A stretch of 64,000 bases of DNA from Stieleria marina. Its GTDB lineage: Bacteria > Planctomycetota > Planctomycetia > Pirellulales > Pirellulaceae. The translations under genes and the position numbers were made by a program. The notes under the pieces are model-generated. The model searched no databases. It saw only the letters and a program-made list of their open reading frames with translations, and had not been told where the DNA came from. The stretch lies in contig CP036526.1 of NCBI GenBank assembly GCA_007741555.1, forward strand, positions 7,491,719 to 7,555,718, written 5' to 3'. How positions within the stretch are numbered: position 1 is the first letter of the stretch; every line of letters begins with the position of its first letter. Positions 49,142-58,921 of this stretch are shown piece after piece.

Positions 49142-49828
49142 ATGCCAAAGTCACCGATTACGCCAAAGCTTTTTAAGTTCCTTCGTGAATTAAAGAAGAA
49201 TAACAACCGCGACTGGTTCACTGAAAACAAACCTCGCTACCTAAGCGACGTGCTTCATCCCGCCGTCGAACTGGTCGCCGAATTGGAAAAACCGCTTGCC
49301 AAAGCCGCTCCGATGCTGGGTGTGACGCCAAAAGCTCACAACGGATCGATCATGCGAATCTACCGCGATACGCGATTCGGCAAAGACAAAACGCCCTACA
49401 AAACCAACGTCGGCATCTCTGTCCGACATCAAGCCGCCAAGGACATTCACGCTCCGGGCATCTACTTTCACTTGGACCCGGACGAGTGTTTTGTCGGCGC
49501 GGGATGCTGGCGTCCCGAAAGCAGCGTGCTGGCCGCGATTCGCGCCGCCATCGACGAAGACCCCAAAGCGTGGAAACGGGCTCGTGACAACAAGGCGTTC
49601 GCCACGGCCTTCGAATTGTCAGGCGAAAGCCTGAAAACTTCCCCGCGAGACTACTCCAAAGATCACCCGATGATCGAAGACCTCCGGCGGATCGACTTCA
49701 TCGCAGTTGCGCCGCTGAAACCCAAAGATTTTTCCGACGACAAAATCGTCGCGATGCTGATCGACAAAGTCAAAAAAGCAAAACCGTTGATGAAGTTCAT
49801 TTGCGATGCCATCGATGTGCCATACTAG
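49142..49828 (+). CDS. DUF2461 family protein
   Basis: A 228-residue cytoplasmic protein of the DUF2461/TIGR02453 family: FKFLRELKKNNNRDWFTENK, MRIYRDTRFGKDKTPYKTNVG, PGIYFHLDPDECFVGAGCW, and the late LRRIDFIAVAPL. Widespread in bacteria and fungi; biochemical role unknown. Its last codons overlap the start of the sulfatase gene, so the two are probably cotranscribed. Confidence 0.9.
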   Translation: MPKSPITPKLFKFLRELKKNNNRDWFTENKPRYLSDVLHPAVELVAELEKPLAKAAPMLGVTPKAHNGSIMRIYRDTRFGKDKTPYKTNVGISVRHQAAKDIHAPGIYFHLDPDECFVGAGCWRPESSVLAAIRAAIDEDPKAWKRARDNKAFATAFELSGESLKTSPRDYSKDHPMIEDLRRIDFIAVAPLKPKDFSDDKIVAMLIDKVKKAKPLMKFICDAIDVPY

Positions 49829-51710
49829 CGCCACGCCTTGGCATCTTGCGATCCTGGCAGGCATCGTTGCGATCTTGATGGCGCTAACCGCCGCGTTCTA
49901 TCCCGGCGCTGGATCGCTTCGGCTGGCAACCGGCGGCGAAACTCTCTCAGCATTGGCCTGGATTTTGGCACAATCGGTTCTGGTGATGTTGCCAGGACTG
50001 ACTGTCGGCCTATTGATCGTCAAATACTGGCCGCGGCTTGCCTTGCGACTGGGCAGCACTTGGTACTTCGGCATCTACTTGATCGTTGTATGCGATAGCG
50101 TGACGTACCACTGGATCGCCGAACGACTTATTTCTCGCAAAATGCTTGCCATCGCAATCGAGATTCCGCAAAGCCTGGCGCCACATGTTCCAGCGAGCAC
50201 TTGGCTGTATCTCTTCGGTCTCGGATTGTCATTTCTTGCTGGCTCATTGGCGACGCTGCGAATCTCGGGTGCGATCGCCAATCGAATCACACGTCGCTTG
50301 TCGATTCCATGGTTACTGGCGGGACTTTTGATCGCGACAGCAGGACTGGCCGCACCTGCGTTGTGGAACCCAAGGACGGGTCGCGCGGCGATGCATGATC
50401 ATTCAGCTCGGTTTCCACTTTGCGCTCTTCGGCTGTACCAATCGCCTATCGCACGCCCTGACTTACCGCATGCGGAAGAAACCCCAACGTCGCGGGCCTC
50501 CCTCGATGCGCTCGTCCAAAACTTCCAGCGCCGACGCGAGACGGTTTCGATTACCCAAATGACCGGCGAGTTGCCCGACGTGCTTCTTGTCATCATCGAA
50601 TCGATGCGCTCCGAACTCATCGACCAACGAACCATGCCGAATCTTTGGCGATACGCCCAAAAGGGGATTCATTGCCGGTATCACTTCAGTGCGGGCAACG
50701 CTACTAACCACGGCATGTTCAGCATCCTGCAAGGAATCGACGCCACTTTCTACGGCCACTTCAATCATCAGAAACCGCTTCTGAATCATCTCTTCGGCAA
50801 GGCTGGCTACGAAATCGGATTCTTCGCAGGCCACAATGACTGGCAGAATTTCCGAATGGATGGTTTCATTCATGCCGATCACTTCGACCGTTTTCAAGTT
50901 GATCCACCTGATTGGCTTGCGACCGATCAACGCGCCGCCGAGCGAACCAGAGCATTTTTGGACGATCGCACCAACACCCGACCGCCACGACTGGCCGTGC
51001 TGTATCTGTACAGCACTCACGCCGACTACCACAGCTATCCGAAAGACCAGATCTTTCAACCTGCCGCCGACGACCGGTTTCTGATTCCGTTTTCGGCGGA
51101 CGCAAAACCCGCGATTTGGAATCGTTACAAAAACAGCGCGCACAGCGTCGATCGTTTTCTCAGCGCGGTCCTGCAAGATGACCGCGTCATTATCGTGACA
51201 GGTGATCACGGCGAGTCATTTTTGGAAGATGGTGTCTGTGGTCACGGGACACGCATTTCCAAATACCAAAACATGACGCCGGCGTTGATCTACGTTCCTG
51301 GCGGAGTGCCTCGAACCATTGACTCGCCAACTTCGCACGCAGATTTGCTGCCAACACTGCTGTCCGCGGCCAACATTGACGTCAGTGACGCCTCAATTTT
51401 TGATGGCGATGACCTAAACCAGATAGGCAACGAACGAATCGAAAATCGAGTCATCTCCACGCGAGACTATCTGAGCAACGAATGCGGCCTGATTACGAAT
51501 TCCTTCTCGAAACACGTCGACGTGTTTGCCGTTCGCGTTGAACTCCCCACGCAAAATCGTTCTGCCCGACTGCTGGGTGCAATCGATGCAAAGGGCAATC
51601 CCACGCAAACCACAAACCGTTTGGGTGCACAGGTGTTATCGACATGGCAAGCAGGCCACACGATCCAAGGTCCGTCAGCAACCAACAAAAAGATTGGCCC
51701 CAGCCAGTAA
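49806..51710 (+). CDS. Membrane sulfatase / phosphoglycerol-transferase-like protein
   Basis: A 634-residue protein with five to six N-terminal hydrophobic helices (to about residue 190), then an alkaline-phosphatase-superfamily domain. Motifs: VLLVIIESMRSE (metal Asp/Glu region), the nucleophile segment SAGNATNHGMFSILQG with a Thr or Ser instead of the sulfatase CxPxR, and VTGDHGESFLEDGVCGHG. Many-helix plus LtaS-like catalytic domain suggests an enzyme acting on membrane glycolipids or surface polymers. It overlaps DUF2461 by up to 23 bp; ATG 49815 is an alternative start. Confidence 0.78.
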   Translation: MPSMCHTSATPWHLAILAGIVAILMALTAAFYPGAGSLRLATGGETLSALAWILAQSVLVMLPGLTVGLLIVKYWPRLALRLGSTWYFGIYLIVVCDSVTYHWIAERLISRKMLAIAIEIPQSLAPHVPASTWLYLFGLGLSFLAGSLATLRISGAIANRITRRLSIPWLLAGLLIATAGLAAPALWNPRTGRAAMHDHSARFPLCALRLYQSPIARPDLPHAEETPTSRASLDALVQNFQRRRETVSITQMTGELPDVLLVIIESMRSELIDQRTMPNLWRYAQKGIHCRYHFSAGNATNHGMFSILQGIDATFYGHFNHQKPLLNHLFGKAGYEIGFFAGHNDWQNFRMDGFIHADHFDRFQVDPPDWLATDQRAAERTRAFLDDRTNTRPPRLAVLYLYSTHADYHSYPKDQIFQPAADDRFLIPFSADAKPAIWNRYKNSAHSVDRFLSAVLQDDRVIIVTGDHGESFLEDGVCGHGTRISKYQNMTPALIYVPGGVPRTIDSPTSHADLLPTLLSAANIDVSDASIFDGDDLNQIGNERIENRVISTRDYLSNECGLITNSFSKHVDVFAVRVELPTQNRSARLLGAIDAKGNPTQTTNRLGAQVLSTWQAGHTIQGPSATNKKIGPSQ

Positions 51711-51794
51711 CCCCAAAATTGACTTCGCACTACACCAACACTACAACGGGCAGACTAATCGCGAACCAACCGCACCTCCTGCAAAATTATCGGC

Positions 51795-52895
51795 ATGACA
51801 ATCTATCGTTTGATCGCTTTACTTGTCGTGATGGTGGCGTCTCCCTGCCTTGCTGACGAACCGCAAGATGACGCCATTCAGCATTGGGGCGAAGTGGTTG
51901 ATCCCGACGGCGATTGCGCGGTCACCGCAACCGGCAAGGAGCTGAACATCCAATTTGGGATCGGGATGCATTCGTTGGATGCCGAAAGCAATGGCATGAA
52001 TTCACCGCGAGTTGTCCAGTGGATCAAAGGAGACTTCGCGATTGAAACGACCGTGCACGGGGATCTCCCCATGCCCAAGCTCAATTTCCTGCAGACTTGG
52101 GGCTACGTCAGTGGCGGGTTGGTACTGATCCAAAACCGTCGAAACTACATTCGCCTGGAACGTGCCGGATTCACCAGCGGCGATGGGACTTGGCACTACG
52201 CAAATTTTGAACAACGCATCGACGCTCAACGGACCCGAACCGGTAAATTCGCGGACTTTCCGGTTCACAGCGACAAACCAGTTCAACTTCGACTGGAGGT
52301 CAAAGGCGAAGACGTTCGCGCATTGGTCCGACACATCGGCGACGATTGGCACGAACTGGGAACAGCCAAAATGCCAGGCCGCGTCGAACTCTATGCCGGA
52401 GTCTCAGGAGTCAAAACGGATTTCTTGAAAGCCTCGGTAAAATTTAGCGACTTCGATCTGACGCGAAATTTCGTACCGGTGAAAGCAAAGTCAGAATCCG
52501 ACATCAATTTGGAACAACTTCGCATTTTCCTTCGTCAACCTGATGCCAATCCGGATTTGAAGAACGTGTTCCGAAAAGTCGCTGATCTTCAGAGTCGAGG
52601 CGTCAAAGTTGGCGAGATGACGGAAGACCAGCAGCTTCAACTGATTGACGACGCCATCTCGCTTGGGACAAACAAACCTGCTGGACTCAAGGGCTACTTG
52701 GGTCCATCGATCGCTCGCAAGCTGGCCAAGAATTTCCAAGACGCGCAATTGCCCGAAAAGGCGATTCGCATCTATCAAAAACTCGCTGACGCATTGGAAA
52801 CAGAGCAAGACGCGTCGCTGAAAGAACCGATTGATTCGCTCCGAAAGTCGGCCCAGGAAATGCTGGACGAACTGGCAACGAAACACGTGCCGTAG
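51795..52895 (+). CDS. Exported DUF1349-like (concanavalin-fold) protein
   Basis: A 366-residue protein. Signal peptide MTIYRLIALLVVMVASPCLA. Residues ~45-200 look like a DUF1349/LamG-type beta-sandwich (VVQWIKGDFAIETTVHGDLP and KPVQLRLEVKGEDVRALV). The C-terminal ~120 residues are helical (QLRIFLRQPDANPDLKNVF, then LPEKAIRIYQKLADALETEQ), possibly TPR-like. Function unknown; likely periplasmic carbohydrate binding. Confidence 0.7.
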   Translation: MTIYRLIALLVVMVASPCLADEPQDDAIQHWGEVVDPDGDCAVTATGKELNIQFGIGMHSLDAESNGMNSPRVVQWIKGDFAIETTVHGDLPMPKLNFLQTWGYVSGGLVLIQNRRNYIRLERAGFTSGDGTWHYANFEQRIDAQRTRTGKFADFPVHSDKPVQLRLEVKGEDVRALVRHIGDDWHELGTAKMPGRVELYAGVSGVKTDFLKASVKFSDFDLTRNFVPVKAKSESDINLEQLRIFLRQPDANPDLKNVFRKVADLQSRGVKVGEMTEDQQLQLIDDAISLGTNKPAGLKGYLGPSIARKLAKNFQDAQLPEKAIRIYQKLADALETEQDASLKEPIDSLRKSAQEMLDELATKHVP

Positions 52896-53169
52896 TTAGC
52901 GGACGACTGCCGCTCCCATCGCAGAGCGAACGTTCCTGGGCGGCTAACACGGACTGGTAACGCGGACGGCATGTCTGCTGGCAAACGACCAGGACGAATC
53001 TTTTTTTGCTTTGCTAGCCAGGGGTATTCGGCTATCGGTCGATCCAGCCGATCGCCTAGACTTCGCCCGCCGATGCTCCGTGGTGTTTCAAGCCAACGAT
53101 TTGCATCGGTACTGACGACGAAGGATCGTGGTCATCCCCACTTCATTTCAGTTTTTGGAGTTCGACGGC

Positions 53170-54492
53170 ATGGAAGCCGGCTACCGCTTGCGATTCGTTT
53201 TGATAGCAGCACTCACAGCCATCGCGCTGGGTGCATCTAATAGCTATGCTGCGAACTATCGCACTCAGAATTTTCTGATCCAAGCTCCCAATGGGCAACT
53301 TGCCCAAGCCGTTGGAAAAGCAGCAGAAAAATACCGCGCTGAACTGGCCACTCACTGGCTTGGCAAACAGCTTCCACCGTGGCCGCGCCCTTGCCCGATT
53401 CGCGTGGTCGCCGGCCAATTGGCGGCTCAAGGCGTGACGACTTACAGTCTTCAGCCCGTTCGTGATTTTCAGATGGAAGTCGTCGGAACTCCCGAACGTA
53501 TCTTGGACAGTGTGCTGCCGCACGAAATCACCCACACGATTCTGGCAACTCACTTTGGTCGCCCGTTGCCGCGTTGGGCTGACGAAGGCATTTGCACGAC
53601 GGTCGAACACATCAGCGAACGAACCAAACACGAAGCCAAGCTGCGCGAATTCTTGCGATCGCGTCGCGGGATCGCGATGAACCAACTGTTCCTACTGACC
53701 GAATATCCAAACGATGTGCTGCCGATGTACGCCCAAGGCTATTCGGTTTGTCGATTTTTGATCGAACAAAAAGGAGCTCCCGCGTTCATCAGCTTCTTGC
53801 ACGACTACATGGAACAGCGTTCTTGGACCAAGAATATCCAAAAGTATTACGGTTACAAATCACTGCGTGAACTTCAGGAATACTGGTTGGCTTGGGTCGC
53901 AGATGGCAGCGGACCGGTCGAAAAGTTTGCGATGGCCGATCCAGCTGGCTCAAGCGTACGGCTCGCCAACGGCACCGAATCAAAGCCAAACGACATCGCC
54001 CTGGCAGCGGCCCGCTCGCCACGCAATCTCCGCTCATCACGCGATACTCTGAACAGCAATACGTCGCCGCGGCAATTCAGCCAGCCAAAGCAACCCAATC
54101 AACTAAAGCACGCCAATGGCGCTCCGATCGGTGGCGCATTGGCGGCGTCACTTCAAACGCTTCCCCAGCGCCGAGCAGCTACCAGCAACGATCAAGTGTC
54201 TGCTGCCAACGGACTCGGACAATCCAGCGACATTGGCTGGTACACACGAAAACGCGACGAAGCCAAGGCGACGTTAGCCAGTCGATCCGGCACCACCGGC
54301 CAAGTCACTTCGCCAAACACGATCACCCCCATCGTTCCGCCTTCGGTTCGGGACAGCGGTCGCTACAGTGTCAGCCAGCCGCAGGAAGAACAGCAGATGT
54401 CACGGCAAGGGATGATCCTTCGAAAATCCCCCTCGGCGAGCGATCCGGTGTACATTCTGACGCCTGATTCGATGTCTCGGCGGTACAGATAG
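53170..54492 (+). CDS. Exported HExxH-type metallopeptidase-like protein
   Basis: A 440-residue secreted protein. Signal peptide at the start (LRFVLIAALTAIALGASNSYA). The HEITH motif at residues 118-122 followed by WADEGICTTVEH matches gluzincin peptidases of the MA-like type (third ligand Glu). Residues beyond ~260 are low-complexity Gln/Ser/Pro-rich and probably disordered or wall-associated. Start ATG 53170 is preferred to 53128, which adds a non-signal stub. Preceded by 274 bp without a recognised gene. Confidence 0.8.
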   Translation: MEAGYRLRFVLIAALTAIALGASNSYAANYRTQNFLIQAPNGQLAQAVGKAAEKYRAELATHWLGKQLPPWPRPCPIRVVAGQLAAQGVTTYSLQPVRDFQMEVVGTPERILDSVLPHEITHTILATHFGRPLPRWADEGICTTVEHISERTKHEAKLREFLRSRRGIAMNQLFLLTEYPNDVLPMYAQGYSVCRFLIEQKGAPAFISFLHDYMEQRSWTKNIQKYYGYKSLRELQEYWLAWVADGSGPVEKFAMADPAGSSVRLANGTESKPNDIALAAARSPRNLRSSRDTLNSNTSPRQFSQPKQPNQLKHANGAPIGGALAASLQTLPQRRAATSNDQVSAANGLGQSSDIGWYTRKRDEAKATLASRSGTTGQVTSPNTITPIVPPSVRDSGRYSVSQPQEEQQMSRQGMILRKSPSASDPVYILTPDSMSRRYR

Positions 54493-54627
54493 TCGTCGCA
54501 AAACACTTGAAAATCACGGCGAATCACGCCACTCAATTGGTTTTTCGGCTTCAGCGGCGCCTCCTTCACGCTCCGCCCCAAACAAACGTCACTACCGCAA
54601 AGTCGCAAGACCTGCTATTTTCGCACC

Positions 54628-54643
54628 CCGCGTGCAAACGCGG
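54628..54643 (+). terminator. GNRA-loop hairpin with T-rich tail upstream of the tiny basic-protein gene
   Basis: CCGCGT and ACGCGG close a GCAA tetraloop and are followed by ATTTTCGATTT. It fits a weak intrinsic terminator after the peptidase gene, or a leader hairpin of the next gene, which starts 36 bp later. Confidence 0.45.
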
Positions 54644-54678
54644 ATTTTCGATTTCAGTTCACTTTTGACCATAGACTG

Positions 54679-54777
54679 ATGGCTAAACCACAACACAAAC
54701 TCAAAAAAGCTAACCACGGGCGTCGTCCCGCTAGCGCCAAGGCTCGCAAAGCAAAACGCAAGAAAATCAAAACCTGA
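54679..54777 (+). CDS. Tiny Lys/Arg-rich protein (32 aa)
   Basis: ATG 54679 to TGA 54777 encodes 32 residues, more than a third Lys or Arg (MAKPQHKLKKANHGRRP..., ending AKRKKIKT). It lacks hydrophobic residues and is probably disordered, consistent with RNA or ribosome binding, in the style of the small ribosomal peptide THX, though it is not clearly that family. Followed by the FabZ-like gene after 35 bp, so likely cotranscribed. There is no strong ribosome site. Codon use is A-rich but not unusual for basic proteins. Confidence 0.65.
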   Translation: MAKPQHKLKKANHGRRPASAKARKAKRKKIKT

Positions 54778-54812
54778 GCACTTGATACCTGATCGGGTGA
54801 GTTTCTAGATCC

Positions 54813-55346
54813 GTGGCACAAACCGAATTCTATTTTGATCCGTCCTCCCTGGACTTTGACAATCCGATCGCTGATTCAGAAGCGATCCGGAAACTCAATC
54901 CCCAGCGGCACGAGATGGAGCATCTCACGGGCGTTCTAGCAGAGAACGTCGCCGAATTGAGCTGCGCTGGCTACAAAGACGTCTCGCACGACGAATTCTG
55001 GATCCGCGGTCACATGCCAGGCATGCCTCTGATGCCAGCCGTCATTCAGTTGGAAGCCGTTGCCCAGTTGGCAAGCTTCTTCACGCAGCGAAATGATTTG
55101 CTGGGTGCCGAAATGGTGGGTTATGGCGGTGTCGATAACGCACGGTTTCGTGATGTCGTCGTCCCGGGCGACCGATTGTTGATCATGATCAAGCTTAGTA
55201 AGGCACGTCGCAATCGAATGATCGTGGCCGACTTTCAAGGCGTCGTCGGCAACAAATTGGTGGTCGATGGCACCATCCGCGGAATCCCCATCCCGGTGGA
55301 CGCGGTGAAGGCGTATCTGAAAAAACGCGGCGAAGCGAACAAGTAG
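54813..55346 (+). CDS. FabZ/FabA-like 3-hydroxyacyl-ACP dehydratase
   Basis: A 177-residue hotdog-fold protein starting at GTG 54813. The active-site pattern is RGHMPGMPLMP (catalytic His near residue 68) and IQLEAVAQLASFF (catalytic Glu near residue 82), as in FabZ. VPGDRLLIMIKLSKARRNRMIVADF is the typical third block. Longer than standard FabZ (about 150) because of a ~35-residue N-terminal extension. It could work in fatty-acid or lipid A synthesis; no acyltransferase genes flank it. Confidence 0.8.
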   Translation: MAQTEFYFDPSSLDFDNPIADSEAIRKLNPQRHEMEHLTGVLAENVAELSCAGYKDVSHDEFWIRGHMPGMPLMPAVIQLEAVAQLASFFTQRNDLLGAEMVGYGGVDNARFRDVVVPGDRLLIMIKLSKARRNRMIVADFQGVVGNKLVVDGTIRGIPIPVDAVKAYLKKRGEANK

Positions 55347-55485
55347 CTTTTGCTTGTCGCCATCACCGCCCGTTTATTGCCGGCAGCGTCGATTGCCGAT
55401 GGCTTCCGCCCACAGGCCAACCAGCCTTTTTTGCGCTGGCCCAACCCTCTTTGCTCTTTGATTTCGGCTCGGTACAACCAGTCCG

Positions 55486-56697
55486 ATGTCATCAAAAACA
55501 AAATCATCTGCGCAGAAGTTCCTGATCGAAGCGGCGATGAAGCTTCACAAATACGGCACCCCATCGCATCGATTGGAACGTGTTCTCAGCAAAGTCGCCG
55601 AGTCGCTAGGGATACACGGCGAGTTCTTCTACACGCCCACTGCGCTTGTCATTTCACTGACCGAACCCTCTGGCGATGAAATGACGGTGGTCCGCCGTGT
55701 TACCGCGGGTGCATTTGATGTCGATAAACTGATTCGGTTCGATCAGCTATTGGGCCAAGTCGAAGGTGGCGAAATCGTGCTGGGCAAAGCGATCAACCAA
55801 CTGGCGGAAATTGACAACGCTTCGCATCTCTACTCCCAACCCGTCTATGCGGTGGCCTGCTCCGTAGCTTGCATGTGCGTGGCAGTTTTCTTTGGCGGTT
55901 CAATGGCCGAAGTCTGCATCGCAGGAGTCATCGGTGCGGTTGTCGCCGGACTGGAATTGCTGCACGAACGCCAGCAGTGGGAACACGGTTTACTGGAACC
56001 TCTGGCCGGTGTGGTCGCCGCGATCGGTTCGATCCTGGTGGCTAGGTATTTATTTCCTATCGACGATCGCCTGACCACACTGGCGGGCTTGATCGTATTG
56101 ATCCCAGGCTTGCGACTGACCGTCGCTCTGACGGAATTGGCCGTGGGGCATCTTTCCGCTGGCACGGCACGTCTGGCGGGTGCGATGGTTTGTTTGGCGA
56201 CATTGTTCGTCGGTGTTGCCCTGGTCTGGCGAATGGCCCGCGTCCTGAGGCCTGTGATTGAACTCCCATCCGACTCAGCAAATCACTGGCGATGGATCGC
56301 TCTAGCCGTCGCACCGATCGCGTTCGCCATCGTGTTTCGCGCGGGATACAAACAGTGGCCCATCATCGCGATGGTATCGATCCTGGGAGTGGTCGTCAGC
56401 TGGGCGATTGAACCCAAACTGGGCGTCGAAGTCGCGTCATTCTTTGGCGCATTGGCGATTGGCTGCAGCAGCAATCTGTACGCCCGGGTTCGTAATGTGC
56501 CTGCGATGGTGCCGCAGACACCCGGGATGTTGATCCTGGTCCCCGGCTCGCTCGGCTACCGTTCGTTCTCCGCTCTGCTGGAACAACATACCGTCCAGGG
56601 CGTTCAATACGGATTCACGATGATCCTGATTGCCGTCAGCCTTGTCGGTGGACTACTGGTATCCAACGCAATCGTTTCTCCACGGCGCATCTTGTAG
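55486..56697 (+). CDS. Threonine/serine exporter family protein (ThrE-like)
   Basis: A 403-residue membrane protein with the ThrE two-part layout: an N-terminal cytoplasmic domain (FLIEAAMKLHKYGTPSHRLE and the TEPSGDEMTVVRRV block), followed by about ten hydrophobic helices (AVACSVACMCVAVFFGGSMA and later TPGMLILVPGSLGYRS). Corynebacterial ThrE exports threonine and serine; fused N and C modules as here are the common single-chain form. The 139 bp upstream contain no gene that I recognise. Confidence 0.85.
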   Translation: MSSKTKSSAQKFLIEAAMKLHKYGTPSHRLERVLSKVAESLGIHGEFFYTPTALVISLTEPSGDEMTVVRRVTAGAFDVDKLIRFDQLLGQVEGGEIVLGKAINQLAEIDNASHLYSQPVYAVACSVACMCVAVFFGGSMAEVCIAGVIGAVVAGLELLHERQQWEHGLLEPLAGVVAAIGSILVARYLFPIDDRLTTLAGLIVLIPGLRLTVALTELAVGHLSAGTARLAGAMVCLATLFVGVALVWRMARVLRPVIELPSDSANHWRWIALAVAPIAFAIVFRAGYKQWPIIAMVSILGVVVSWAIEPKLGVEVASFFGALAIGCSSNLYARVRNVPAMVPQTPGMLILVPGSLGYRSFSALLEQHTVQGVQYGFTMILIAVSLVGGLLVSNAIVSPRRIL

Positions 56698-56703
56698 TGC
56701 GAA

Positions 56704-58734
56704 TTACTCGCCACCGAAAACAATCGGCTTCAGCGTGACCTCGGCGGCGTCTTTCGTTTTAAACTCGCGAGACTCATGAATTTCGTTGACCGAATCAATC
56801 ACCCGAATCGTGTGTGACGCCTCAATCGGCAGCCCCTTGAACTGAAACTGCCCTTTGTCATCGGTTCTCATCTGTCGATTTGCGCTGGGGCCAATTTCTC
56901 CGCGCGGCGGCCTGGACGAAAGACTGACCCAGGCGTTTTCAATCGGCTGGTTTTGAGCGTCGACAACCGTTCCCACCACAGACGCTGCCGGCACCAGCAC
57001 CAAATCCGCCCTTTTCTGATCCAAAGAGACTCGTGTGTAACCTACCAATCCTCGTTTTTCAGCCATCGCGAACAACCCCATGTCATCATTCCAGCGTTCG
57101 GACTTGAAAAGCCCGGTCGCGTCGGTTCGCGTAGAAAAACCAGCATGCCCACGAGCGTTGGTTGATTCACCAATGACCAGAGCATCGGCGACTGAATTTC
57201 CATCCGAATCAGTTATCATGCCTCGCAAGATGCCGCGTGGCAGTCGATCGAGATGCTTGTCAAACAGAAGCTCGTTTTCATCTTCGACCACGACTTGCTT
57301 TTTCGGCGAACCGGCCAAGCTTAATGTGTACTGTCCGGGCCCGACGCGAAAACGATAACGTCCCTCGCTATCGGCCGTGCTCCAGCGCACCAGCGATGCC
57401 CGATTTTCTCCGGCTTGAATCAGCGTCGCGGTCTGCCCTTCTACGGGTTCCTTGTCTTTGCCACTCGTGATCAATCCTGTGACCAAGGTGCCCGTGATCA
57501 GCTCGAAATCGACGTCATCAAGTCGCTTCCCTTCGGGCAAAAGAATGTCCGTCACCGCCGCGGCGGCCAGATCGTCTTCGACAACGCAAATCATCGTATC
57601 CTGATCGGGATAGATTCCTAATTCGTAAGTGCCGTCTTCTTTGGTAGAAGTGTGACCACGAAAGTAGTGGTTGGTATCGCCGCGACCTTCACCCTGTAGA
57701 CGGACGCCCGCCGCAGGCGTGCCATCGGGATAAGTGACCGTGCCAGTGATCCAGCACATCTGCAGCATGTCCATTTCCAAATCGGTGTTGCCGGGTGCGG
57801 ACGGATCGAATTGCGGGTTGCCCGGCGTAAAGTACTCGGTCGACCGCCCCAGGAACGTGATTCCACGTTCAACATCGTTTGGGATCCAATCGAATCGGCA
57901 AACGCCTGTCGCATCCGTTTTCCATTCGCTGGACCCAGACAAATTCACGTACGACAGCTTGCCCTTTTTCTTAATCGACCAAGGTGTCACCGTCACGCCT
58001 TCGATCGGCTTTTTGGCTGAATCGAGTGTCGTGACGCTTACCGAAACCGCCCCGTTTAATCGAAGCTGAACGTTATCGGGAACGTCTAGCCGTTCTTGGG
58101 AAGGAAACGCATCGTAGTTTTCGTAGTAGTCAAAACCTTGCTTCGATTTGGTTGCGACGATCCAATCAACTTTTGCATCAGCGGGAAACGACAATTCGGC
58201 TTCGCCAGACTGATCTGTTGTTGCATTGGCTAGATTCACAAACTGTGACACAAGCTGCAGAGCGGCTCCCTCGACGGGCCGATCCTGTTCGTCGACCACG
58301 CGAACCGTCGTCATTCTTGCTTTGCGCAAAACGATCTTGAAAGGCTTCGCGTCACTCAACTCATAGTCATAACCGCTTATGAAACTACTCAGTTCGCCGC
58401 TAGGACTTCGGACAGTCATCGGGACACCGTAGTGCCCCACTGCTTTGACTCGATGCACAAACGCTCCCTTGGCATTCGCACTGACGCGTAACATCTGCAC
58501 CGCCGTGCGTCCATTGCCCTGGACGATGGCACCTGCAACTGGGTTGCCTTGTTCATCAACTACGATTCCGCGGATCAAGGTGGACGCCGCACCTAGTTTG
58601 GCTTTGTCCATTTTTTTGCCCCCCTTATCGTCTGCGGCAGACGCACAAAAAGGCATTGTCCATAGCAACACGAGTGCCAACAGATCGCGAGCACTGACAC
58701 GAGAACGCCTAATGGAAAAATCAAAGCAGTTCAT
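56704..58734 (-). CDS. Large exported carboxypeptidase-regulatory/Ig-like protein
   Basis: A 676-residue secreted protein built of repeated CarboxypepD_reg-type sandwiches, each with the G-x-V-x-D-xx-G-x-P-V-x-x-A pattern (e.g. IRGIVVDEQGNPVAGAIVQG near the start, VVGTVVDAQNQPIENAWVSL near the end). Signal region DLLALVLLWTMPFCASA. Start at 58734 gives the more usual signal peptide; 58761 is an alternative. A typical planctomycete surface protein, perhaps peptidoglycan- or polysaccharide-binding. Convergent with thrE, with a gap of 6 bp. Confidence 0.75.
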   Translation of the reverse strand: MNCFDFSIRRSRVSARDLLALVLLWTMPFCASAADDKGGKKMDKAKLGAASTLIRGIVVDEQGNPVAGAIVQGNGRTAVQMLRVSANAKGAFVHRVKAVGHYGVPMTVRSPSGELSSFISGYDYELSDAKPFKIVLRKARMTTVRVVDEQDRPVEGAALQLVSQFVNLANATTDQSGEAELSFPADAKVDWIVATKSKQGFDYYENYDAFPSQERLDVPDNVQLRLNGAVSVSVTTLDSAKKPIEGVTVTPWSIKKKGKLSYVNLSGSSEWKTDATGVCRFDWIPNDVERGITFLGRSTEYFTPGNPQFDPSAPGNTDLEMDMLQMCWITGTVTYPDGTPAAGVRLQGEGRGDTNHYFRGHTSTKEDGTYELGIYPDQDTMICVVEDDLAAAAVTDILLPEGKRLDDVDFELITGTLVTGLITSGKDKEPVEGQTATLIQAGENRASLVRWSTADSEGRYRFRVGPGQYTLSLAGSPKKQVVVEDENELLFDKHLDRLPRGILRGMITDSDGNSVADALVIGESTNARGHAGFSTRTDATGLFKSERWNDDMGLFAMAEKRGLVGYTRVSLDQKRADLVLVPAASVVGTVVDAQNQPIENAWVSLSSRPPRGEIGPSANRQMRTDDKGQFQFKGLPIEASHTIRVIDSVNEIHESREFKTKDAAEVTLKPIVFGGE

Positions 58735-58921
58735 AGCAGACCAACGATCCAGGGACGACAAAGTGACAGGCGCGCAGCAAAAACGGCCAAGCCCGAAGAC
58801 TTAACCGTTTCGATTTTTCAATTGTGACCGATCAACGGGCGCGATTCAAGTTTTACAGAACTTCAAACGCCGGCAGCGCCACACGTGATGCAATGGTCAT
58901 GAAATCACGTTCGTGGACTAC

